Below are positions 7,571-13,950 of a DNA stretch of 30,277 nt, in pieces. Position numbers and translations under genes: made by a program. The first letter of the stretch is position 1. The number at the start of each line of letters is the position of its first letter. The notes beneath the pieces are model-generated. The model had not been told where the DNA came from and searched no databases. It saw only the letters and a program-made list of their open reading frames with translations. The stretch is from an uncultured Christensenellaceae bacterium. GTDB taxonomy: Bacteria; Bacillota; Clostridia; Christensenellales; Pumilibacteraceae. The stretch is from the NCBI GenBank assembly GCA_910587025.1, contig CAJUKR010000016.1:1-30277 (forward strand), given 5' to 3'.

Positions 7571-7711
7571 CGCTTCCCTTCAGGGAAGTGGTTTCAGGGG
7601 TTCGGGGGCATGATCCAAAGTGCCCCCGATACCTTTTTGGTACTTTTTCAGTGTATGAAAAAGTACATCAAAATAAAAATGCGTTTATACTTTTTCAGCG
7701 TATGAAAAAGT
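7571..7711. repeat. Cluster of four hairpins including a duplicated 24-bp palindrome
   Basis: In order: cttccct/agggaag (7573-7588), tcgggggca/tgcccccga (7602-7629), tactttttca/tgaaaaagta (7641-7665) and actttttca/tgaaaaagt (7689-7711). The last two are copies of the same 24-base sequence (7641-7664 and 7688-7711) with one mismatch, in the loop. Together with 7191-7474 this fills the roughly 700-bp stretch between upp and the gene at 7884. I see no gene in it. Confidence 0.75.
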
Positions 7712-7832
7712 GCCATAATGTACGAGTTTACAGCTCGACATTGCGTCATGCCCCGCACGGGATTTACATTGTAAAATAAAAACCTTATCATATCTTTATA
7801 AGCGCTCGTTATAACTGCCGTATCTCAAACGC

Positions 7833-7861
7833 TTGACTTTCTTCGGCTTATCCGTTAGAAT
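7833..7861 (+). promoter_or_regulatory. Promoter of the small membrane protein gene at 7884
   Basis: TTGACT (7833-7838), a 17-nt spacer and TAGAAT (7856-7861) lie just before an AAGGAG (7871-7876) and the ATG at 7884. Confidence 0.75.
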
Positions 7862-7883
7862 ATACCCGTTAAGGAGTTTTACC

Positions 7884-8201
7884 ATGTTTATGAAAATAGC
7901 GAAAAGCGTGCTTGCCGCGGTCACGCTCACCATACTGATCTTAAGCGCGGTGTTTTATTGGACGGTTCCGGGATATGTTCTTACTGTTGCGGCGCTCGTC
8001 GCGCTCGCGGCTTATGCGGCGCTTCGCTTCACGAATATCGGTATATTCGCGTTCCTGCCCGTTGCTCTCGTCGTGATCCTCGGCTTTGCGCTGTGGTTCC
8101 CGATAGCCCTCGTCGGTATCGGTACCGGCGCGACCGAAGCATTCTTCGTCGTAGGCGGTATCGCGGCGGTCACGTCGCTCGCGTACGTATGGAGCAAATA
8201 A
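7884..8201 (+). CDS. Small multi-pass membrane protein of unknown function
   Basis: This is a 105-residue, almost entirely hydrophobic protein with three to four membrane segments (about residues 5-26, 29-47, 52-74 and 80-102). No recognisable family motif is seen. The ATG at 7884 is chosen because AAGGAG lies 7 nt before it and a good promoter (7833-7861) sits upstream; an open frame beginning at 7833 would overlap that promoter. It is a stand-alone gene ended by the terminator at 8212-8246. Confidence 0.72.
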   Translation: MFMKIAKSVLAAVTLTILILSAVFYWTVPGYVLTVAALVALAAYAALRFTNIGIFAFLPVALVVILGFALWFPIALVGIGTGATEAFFVVGGIAAVTSLAYVWSK

Positions 8202-8211
8202 AAGAATAAAC

Positions 8212-8246
8212 AAAATCGGGCGCGTGGTTTTCGCGTCCGATTTTTT
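8212..8246 (+). terminator. Intrinsic terminator
   Basis: aaaatcgggcgcg pairs with cgcgtccgatttt (one G-T pair) around a 7-nt loop, with T6 following. It ends the gene at 7884 and may also act on the convergent gene at 8282. Confidence 0.85.
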
Positions 8247-8281
8247 AATTTATTTCTGATCTTATTCGCTTTACAGTTTTA

Positions 8282-8788
8282 TCAAACCTTGTTATACTTT
8301 TTCTTGAGCCTGAGCATGATGTCGCTGTTTGCCGAATACAGAGTGGTAAGCACTACGCCGCCGAGCTGAAGAATGGCAAGTATAAGTTCGATTATACGGT
8401 AGGGGGTCGCGAAAGGCGTGCTTACGTCGCCGTTGAATATCCCGCCCTGTGCCGACCAGAACATGATCACCGCGATCAGCATGACGGACGAAGCCGCGAT
8501 CTGTGCGATTGCCATATATTTCTTTGCGGGGTGCGACGAATTTTTCGCTTTGAGCGCAAAATAAGAGGGGATAGCCGCGACATTGACGATTGCGCATATA
8601 TATACGATGATGCAGACCGCGAAGCGGAACGCCCAGTACTGTGCGTAATCGGTCGTGATCTCATAGGCGATGTTGCCCGATTTCGTACCCGCCATAAGCA
8701 GGATATAGATGATTCCTATATACACGGTGACGAGAAATGCGACGCCCGAGCCGAGTATATTCAGTTTGCCTGTCTTGTTGGTTTCCAT
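8282..8788 (-). CDS. Four-helix membrane protein of unknown function
   Basis: This is a 168-residue protein when started at the ATG at 8788. Four hydrophobic segments are visible (about residues 13-34, 55-78, 93-110 and 127-148), with a basic C-terminus ending LRLKKKYNKV. I do not recognise a family. The open frame continues upstream to 8824, but that part lies inside the promoter. A TATACT -10 box ends 7 nt before the ATG and there is no ribosome binding site, so expression is probably leaderless. It is convergent with the gene at 7884. Confidence 0.75.
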   Translation of the reverse strand: METNKTGKLNILGSGVAFLVTVYIGIIYILLMAGTKSGNIAYEITTDYAQYWAFRFAVCIIVYICAIVNVAAIPSYFALKAKNSSHPAKKYMAIAQIAASSVMLIAVIMFWSAQGGIFNGDVSTPFATPYRIIELILAILQLGGVVLTTLYSANSDIMLRLKKKYNKV

Positions 8789-8795
8789 ACCGAAA

Positions 8796-8824
8796 AGTAT
8801 AAAAGAAACGTCGGCTTTTGTCAA
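8796..8824 (-). promoter_or_regulatory. Strong promoter giving a probable leaderless mRNA (gene at 8282-8788)
   Basis: On the minus strand a perfect TTGACA (8824-8819), a 17-nt spacer and TATACT (8801-8796) are followed by 7 nt and the ATG at 8788. The predicted +1 coincides with the A of ATG. Confidence 0.8.
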
Positions 8825-8958
8825 CTGTTTCGTCGGTCATTTGGAAATATAATGTTTATCGCGTCGATATTACGCCGTTATTTAATTTCAGTTTAATATT
8901 GACCGACTATAATTTCCGAGAATAGATAATCAAGTAATAAAGTGATACGGAGCAATTT

Positions 8959-11892
8959 ATGTTAAGACTCGAAAATATCAGAAAGAGTTATAAGGTCGCG
9001 GGCGAGTCCGTGCCGGCGCTCAACGGCGTTTCGCTCAATTTCCGCGCATGCGAGTTCGTTTCCGTGCTCGGACCGTCGGGCTGCGGCAAGACCACGATGC
9101 TTAATATAATAGGCGGACTGGACAAATACACCGAAGGCGATCTCGTTATAAGCGGACGTTCCACCAAGGGCTTCAGCGACCGCGACTGGGACGTGTACCG
9201 CAATCACCGCATCGGTTTCGTATTCCAGAGCTATAATCTCATTCCGCACCAGACGGTGCTCGGCAACGTCGAGCTTGCGCTGACTATTGCGGGCGTAAGC
9301 AAAAAGGAACGCCGCGAGCGCGCCGAAAAGGTGCTTGCCAAAGTCGGGCTTTCTGATCATCTGACCAAGCGTCCCAATCAGCTTTCGGGCGGTCAGTGTC
9401 AGCGCGTGGCGATCGCGCGGGCGCTTATCAACGATCCAGAGATACTTCTCGCCGACGAACCCACAGGCGCGCTCGATACCAAAACGAGCGTTCAGATCAT
9501 GGATCTGATGAAAGAGATAGCAAAGGATAAGCTCGTCATTATGGTAACGCATAACCCCGAGCTTGCCGAGCAGTATTCGACGCGTATAATCAATCTTCTC
9601 GACGGCAGAGTGGTCGGGGATTCCAACCCGTTCACGGCGGAGGAAGAACAGCGCGAGAACGAAGAGCGCAAACTCTCGATGATCGACGCTTCCGCCGAAA
9701 AAATTTCCAAAGAAAACAAACAGAACAAACCGAAGCGCGAAAAGGCGAAAATGGGCTTTTTGAAAGCCGCGTCGCTGTCCGGGCGTAATCTCCTCGCCAA
9801 AAAGGGCAGGACTATCATGGTCGGCATCGCCGGCTCGATCGGTATAATGGGCGTGGCTATAGTGCTGGCGTTCTCGTCGGGTATACAGGGCTACATATAC
9901 GATATGGAAACGGATATGCTGTCCGGTTATCCCGTCACCGTGTCGCGCTCGGCTGTCGATTATTCGCAGCTTCTCGAGATGACGATGAATCTCGGAAACG
10001 AGGATAAACCGCCGCACGAATCGAACAAGATATATGTAAACAAAGTGGTCGAAGCCATGACGTCGCTGTCTGGTACGACCATTACGAACACCATTACGCC
10101 CGAGTATATAGATTTCATCGAGGATATGCCCGAAAAATACACCGAAGCGGTGCAATACTCTTACGGCATAAATTTCGCGCACAACATCTATACGTCTTAC
10201 GACTTCGACGAAGCGGGAACGGTTGACAGCAACGGCAACGAGATCGTTTCGCATGATATTTCGGTTACGGGCGTGCGCTCGATCTTTGCGAGCGTAATAG
10301 GCGAGATCGAAACTTATCGCGCATATACGTCGATCATAAACAGCATCGGAACGTTTGCCGAAGTGCCGGATAACAAAAATTATATCATGTCGCAGTATGA
10401 CGTGGTGTACGGCGAATATCCCGAAGAGGGGGACAAAAACGCGCTTACTCTCGTACTGTCCTCGGACGGCGAGGTCAACGATCTGACGCTTGCGCAGTTC
10501 GGTTACGTTTCCGCGCGTGAGTTCGTCAACTATGCGTTCGAACTCGTCGGCGCGGAAGACAGTGAGTATAATGAGTTTTTCCAACCGGATAAACCGCATA
10601 TGAGCGACCCGTACACCTACGACAAGTTCATAGGCGCGGGTGCGAAAACGTTTACCTGGTATCCGACTTCGGTCGTATTCGACGGACAGAAGGGCGCTAT
10701 GGGCGATACCTGGACGTACAATACCTACGCCGACGACTTTACCGCCGAGGAAAAACAAAGCGGCGTCGAGCTGTCGGTCAAGTGCATATTGAAGCCGAAA
10801 TCTGGCGTGCAGTACGGCTCGCTTCAGAGCGGTATGTATTATACGAAAGCGTTGACCGATTACGTCCGCGCTTACGAAACCGCCGAGGAAACGATGTCGG
10901 ACATAGTGCGCGCGGCAAAAGAATCGGAAAGCGAAAACAAATGCATTTCCAACGTGACGTATTCTTACGATTATTATTACGATAAGAAGGACGAAGAAAC
11001 GGGCGAGATTATCCGTAATATTCATAAGCCCGAGCAGAATAAGGCGTTCGGCTCGACGGCGAATTCGTCCGTCGTTTCGTCCGGACTGACCGAATTTCTG
11101 CCCGAAGATCCTAACGATTTTGAAGATATAATTCGTCAGTATCTTGACGAATTTCCGTCAGATGCAATGAAAGTTAATTTACTTATCGGTTTCATGAAGC
11201 AGCTTTTTTACGGCTCGTCGGATAAGGTGGTATACCTTACGGAACTGGGCGGGGGTGAACTTCCCACGCGCATAGCGTTCTATACCGACGACTTCAACCG
11301 CAAGGACGACATCACCGCATATCTCGACAGCTGGAACATCGAAGCCAACGGACATATATACAAGACGGACGCCGACGGCAACCGCGTGCTTGACATAAAC
11401 GGCAACCCGATCGTGGACGAAGCGAAAAAGATCGAGTATTCGGATATGCTCGGCGTGATCATGACCATGATAAATACTCTCATAACGATGGTGACCGTCG
11501 CGCTTATTGCGTTTACGTCCATTTCGCTTGTGGTGTCTACCGTCATGATCGGCATAATAACTTACGTGTCCGTAGTCGAGCGAATAAAGGAGATAGGCGT
11601 TATACGCGCCATGGGCGGCAGCAAACGCGACGTAAAGAATCTGTTTACCGCCGAAACGGGTATAATCGGATTGCTTTCGGGCATAATCGGTATTGCGGTC
11701 ACTTACATTCTCTGCTTTATCGCGAATATGATAATAGGCGGACTTTCGGGAATATATACGATCGCGTTGCTTCCCGGCTGGCAGGCGGTAATAATGGTCG
11801 CCGTATCCGTTACGCTTACGCTTATCTCGGGAGTTCTTCCCGCGTCCAAAGCGGCGAAGCAGGATCCTGTGGTTGCGCTTCGTACCGAATAA
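8959..11892 (+). CDS. ABC transporter, fused ATPase and FtsX-type permease (MacB-like)
   Basis: This single-chain ABC protein has an N-terminal LolD/MacB-type ATPase and a permease. Walker A is at residues 38-46 (GPSGCGKTT), Q90, signature LSGGQ at 142-146, Walker B ILLADEP at 162-168 and H198. A charged linker (about 225-265) leads to membrane helix 1 (about 285-305), then a very large outside domain of about 520 residues. Three C-terminal helices follow, with the FtsX-type segment VVERIKEIGVIRAMGGSKRDV and the ending SKAAKQDPVVALRTE. Such fusions export peptides or antibiotics or act on the envelope; the substrate is unknown. At 977 aa it is longer than MacB (about 650) because of the outside domain. 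A weak CGGAG precedes the ATG. A TATAAT at 8908-8913 is a plausible -10 without a good -35. Confidence 0.9.
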   Translation: MLRLENIRKSYKVAGESVPALNGVSLNFRACEFVSVLGPSGCGKTTMLNIIGGLDKYTEGDLVISGRSTKGFSDRDWDVYRNHRIGFVFQSYNLIPHQTVLGNVELALTIAGVSKKERRERAEKVLAKVGLSDHLTKRPNQLSGGQCQRVAIARALINDPEILLADEPTGALDTKTSVQIMDLMKEIAKDKLVIMVTHNPELAEQYSTRIINLLDGRVVGDSNPFTAEEEQRENEERKLSMIDASAEKISKENKQNKPKREKAKMGFLKAASLSGRNLLAKKGRTIMVGIAGSIGIMGVAIVLAFSSGIQGYIYDMETDMLSGYPVTVSRSAVDYSQLLEMTMNLGNEDKPPHESNKIYVNKVVEAMTSLSGTTITNTITPEYIDFIEDMPEKYTEAVQYSYGINFAHNIYTSYDFDEAGTVDSNGNEIVSHDISVTGVRSIFASVIGEIETYRAYTSIINSIGTFAEVPDNKNYIMSQYDVVYGEYPEEGDKNALTLVLSSDGEVNDLTLAQFGYVSAREFVNYAFELVGAEDSEYNEFFQPDKPHMSDPYTYDKFIGAGAKTFTWYPTSVVFDGQKGAMGDTWTYNTYADDFTAEEKQSGVELSVKCILKPKSGVQYGSLQSGMYYTKALTDYVRAYETAEETMSDIVRAAKESESENKCISNVTYSYDYYYDKKDEETGEIIRNIHKPEQNKAFGSTANSSVVSSGLTEFLPEDPNDFEDIIRQYLDEFPSDAMKVNLLIGFMKQLFYGSSDKVVYLTELGGGELPTRIAFYTDDFNRKDDITAYLDSWNIEANGHIYKTDADGNRVLDINGNPIVDEAKKIEYSDMLGVIMTMINTLITMVTVALIAFTSISLVVSTVMIGIITYVSVVERIKEIGVIRAMGGSKRDVKNLFTAETGIIGLLSGIIGIAVTYILCFIANMIIGGLSGIYTIALLPGWQAVIMVAVSVTLTLISGVLPASKAAKQDPVVALRTE

Positions 11893-11980
11893 ATATCGAT
11901 CCGTTAAATTTTGTGCAAAGCACGAACGATTTTACTATAAAAATATACGATATTCTCTATATTTACGCTTCGAAGTGTAA

Positions 11981-12102
11981 TATAATAGGGACGTAGTCAA
12001 GCCTACAAAGCGCATAAAAGCGCAGTCATCATCATTTTCTTTTCTCTTGTGAGGCGGAGCAGTGGGGTACTGCTCCGTTTCGCTTTTGCCGAAAAAGCGA
12101 AA
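11981..12102 (+). ncRNA. Candidate small structured transcript (weak)
   Basis: This lies in the 335-bp stretch 11893-12227 that has no convincing gene. A TATAAT at 11981-11986 without a clear -35 is followed about 70 bases later by two back-to-back hairpins: cggagcagt/actgctccg (12055-12077) ending in TTTCGCTTTT, then tttcgctttt/aaaagcgaaa (12078-12102). A short non-coding RNA with a terminator is one reading; a structured intergenic repeat is the other. Confidence 0.25.
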
Positions 12103-12142
12103 TGCGGCGAAAAAGGTTGATTGAATTTGTACGGAAACATTA

Positions 12143-12175
12143 AACGCCCGACGGATCGCATATCCGTCGGGCGTT
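12143..12175 (-). terminator. Perfect 14-bp hairpin, probable terminator of the regulator at 12228
   Basis: aacgcccgacggat (12143-12156) is the exact reverse complement of 12162-12175, with a 5-nt loop. On the minus strand it is followed by a T-rich run (TTTAATGTTT). It lies about 50 nt after the stop of the XRE gene. Confidence 0.65.
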
Positions 12176-12227
12176 ATAAAATATGATTCTTTGTTTATAT
12201 GCACTTATTTGCCGACAACAACGGCGG

Positions 12228-12473
12228 TCAATCTATTTCCAATTCATCGGTATCAATGAATATCTCATCATTAAAGAAAGTCAAAATATCCATATCGAAA
12301 CCGCGTGCAAGTTTATATAACGTACATAATGTTACGGTATTATTTTGACCTTTCAAAATTCGATCCATTGCACCGTGATATATACCCGATTTTTGTTCGA
12401 GACGGTATAAGGTCATATTTTTCTTTATCAATAATTCTTTTATTCTCTTTGCAACGGCATCATTGGTTGTCAA
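12228..12473 (-). CDS. XRE-family helix-turn-helix regulator, tandem copy 1
   Basis: This is an 81-residue, single-domain Cro/CI-type DNA-binding protein. The helix-turn-helix covers about residues 18-40, with TLYRLEQKSGIYHGAMDRIL as the core. It starts at a TTG (12473) preceded by GGAAGG; no in-frame ATG exists and the upstream frame is closed. It is a close paralogue of the gene at 12665 (most positions identical, same TTG start and same C-terminus EEL/DELEID). It probably binds the TTATAAATAYAT repeats in front of each copy. The AT-rich sequence differs from the chromosome to the left, suggesting acquisition. Confidence 0.85.
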   Translation of the reverse strand: MTTNDAVAKRIKELLIKKNMTLYRLEQKSGIYHGAMDRILKGQNNTVTLCTLYKLARGFDMDILTFFNDEIFIDTDELEID

Positions 12474-12527
12474 ATCCGTATACCTTCCACATGATTATTT
12501 ATATTGATAGTATAAAGAAATTTGTAG

Positions 12528-12595
12528 TTATAAATACATCTTTCATTTATATACGCATAAAGATGTCTTTAATAATATGCATTTATAAATATATA
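12528..12595. promoter_or_regulatory. Operator-like repeats upstream of XRE copy 1
   Basis: ttataaatacatcttt (12528-12543) and ttataaatatata (12583-12595) share a core that also occurs twice before XRE copy 2. They lie in the promoter region of the regulator and are candidates for autoregulation. Confidence 0.5.
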
Positions 12596-12664
12596 ATGAT
12601 TGCCTTTTTCAATTTTTATTGATATAATTATATAGTACCGAAATATGAGGGCAAGATTTCTTGA

Positions 12665-12910
12665 CTAATCTATTTCCAACTCTTCGGCGCAAAGAAATGT
12701 TTTGTCGTCAAGAAAAGCCAATATAGTCATTTCGAAACCGCGTGCCAATTTATACAATGTACTAAGTGTTACAGTATTATTTTTACCTTTTAAAATTCTA
12801 TCCATCGGACCATGATAAACACCGGACTTTTGTTCGAGACGATATAATGTCATGTTGTTTTTTTTCAACAATTCTTTTATTCTTTTTGCAACGGCATCAT
12901 TAGTTGTCAA
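12665..12910 (-). CDS. XRE-family helix-turn-helix regulator, tandem copy 2
   Basis: This is an 81-residue Cro/CI-type regulator closely similar to the copy at 12228. The core TLYRLEQKSGVYHGPMDRIL carries the recognition helix and differs from copy 1 by I/V and A/P. The TTG at 12910 is preceded by GAAGGA at the right distance. An alternative in-frame TTG at 12928 would give six more residues but no ribosome binding site. It is divergently arranged with the unknown gene at 13058, whose promoter region holds two operator-like repeats, so it probably controls that gene and itself. Confidence 0.85.
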   Translation of the reverse strand: MTTNDAVAKRIKELLKKNNMTLYRLEQKSGVYHGPMDRILKGKNNTVTLSTLYKLARGFEMTILAFLDDKTFLCAEELEID

Positions 12911-12963
12911 AGTCTTATCCTTCCACAATCATTATTTGAATATTATTATAAGCAATACTGCCG

Positions 12964-13002
12964 TTATAAATATATCTTTAATAAGCATATTTATAAATAT
13001 AC
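12964..13002. promoter_or_regulatory. Operator-like repeats between XRE copy 2 and the copy A gene
   Basis: ttataaatatatcttt (12964-12979) and ttataaatatac (12991-13002) match the repeats at 12528 and 12583. The two starts are 27 nt apart, in the divergent intergenic region of XRE copy 2 and the gene at 13058. Confidence 0.55.
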
Positions 13003-13057
13003 TTAGAAGGGGCTTAAAATGATTTTAAAAGAAATAAATGACAGGAGAGTGCGCAAT

Positions 13058-13873
13058 ATGAAATCCGAAGTATTGGCAGATATATTATTTATCTTGTCGG
13101 CGTTATCCGATACTGTATACAGTAATTTGCTAATTGATCATTCGCTATCATTCATACTGCTGTCAGACTTGGATATTTCGCGTTCAGACAGAACCAAAAT
13201 CATACGCTATGCCGACTATATTAACTATGTTTCAGACAACGGGTTCAACGTTGATCGTGATAAATTGGATGTTCCTGCCGATGCTTTAACTAAGATTAAA
13301 CCGTTTCTGAAAAAACAGCTTGTAAGACTTATTGCACCGCCGGGCTATATCGCACCGTCGCGGATCTGTATAAAGAATCCGGATATGAATATGGTCGATA
13401 ATAATAAATCCTTTCAGGTGTTTTTTGATCGATATATTACGCAAAAGAGTTATACCGTCGATACCTTAAATTTATTCTCCGAAATGATAGACCGACTGTA
13501 TGATATGGATATAGTATTGCCCTCCAGACATATGCTTTTATTTTTGTCGGATTTTTCTGATTTCATAATTGCTACCGGTCAAGTATGGAGAGAGATCATC
13601 AGTGGTTTGTTGAATAATGAACTTTCTCAAGGCTCTGATGTTACAAGACTTTTTAAGGACAAATCGTTTGCAATTACGTATATTGCGCGATTAAATCGTT
13701 CCTTGATTATTCCGCCTTTGCTGTATGCGGAAAACAATAAGCTGATTATATCTTCCGCTTTTTTCGATGATCGGACAATTTCTTTACTTTATTTGTTGCC
13801 TTTATTCGACCTTGCATTTTCGCATCGCTCGGTTTTGTACAAGCTGTTGTATTCATACATGGTTAAAACATGA
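13058..13873 (+). CDS. Unknown protein family, copy A
   Basis: I do not recognise this 271-residue protein. It is clearly homologous to the protein encoded at 27545-28390 (copy B). Matching blocks include IKPFLKKQLVRLIAPP against VKPFLRKEFIRIITPP, SYTVDTLNLFSEMIDRLYD against SYSADTLQLFETLVNKLFD, and PPLLYAENNKLIISSAFFDD against SPLMYAKDNRIMTSPAFFED. No signal peptide or long membrane helix is seen, so it is probably cytosolic. The ATG at 13058 is chosen because AGGAGAG precedes it and copy B starts at the same aligned position; an in-frame ATG at 13019 with AAGGGG is an alternative. It is divergent from the XRE regulators and ends next to the truncated RHS gene. Confidence 0.75.
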   Translation: MKSEVLADILFILSALSDTVYSNLLIDHSLSFILLSDLDISRSDRTKIIRYADYINYVSDNGFNVDRDKLDVPADALTKIKPFLKKQLVRLIAPPGYIAPSRICIKNPDMNMVDNNKSFQVFFDRYITQKSYTVDTLNLFSEMIDRLYDMDIVLPSRHMLLFLSDFSDFIIATGQVWREIISGLLNNELSQGSDVTRLFKDKSFAITYIARLNRSLIIPPLLYAENNKLIISSAFFDDRTISLLYLLPLFDLAFSHRSVLYKLLYSYMVKT

Positions 13874-13950
13874 TCGCTGTGTTTCTGTTACTAAGCTGAA
13901 AGCCATAAAAAATAAAAATATGCTATGCGCGCAACAGCGGCGATTATGTC

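Noticed and set aside
7516..7779. 87-codon plus-strand frame in the repeat region
   Set aside because: It is made of the hairpin repeats, with no start signals; the apparent protein repeats simply reflect the duplicated palindrome.
8962..11025. Long minus-strand open frame (687 codons) opposite the ABC fusion gene
   Set aside because: It is a shadow of strongly biased codon use in the real gene; composition is not protein-like.
11935..12204. 89-codon minus-strand frame between the ABC fusion and XRE copy 1
   Set aside because: No ribosome binding site, and it runs through the strong hairpins at 12055-12102 and 12143-12175; better explained as non-coding.
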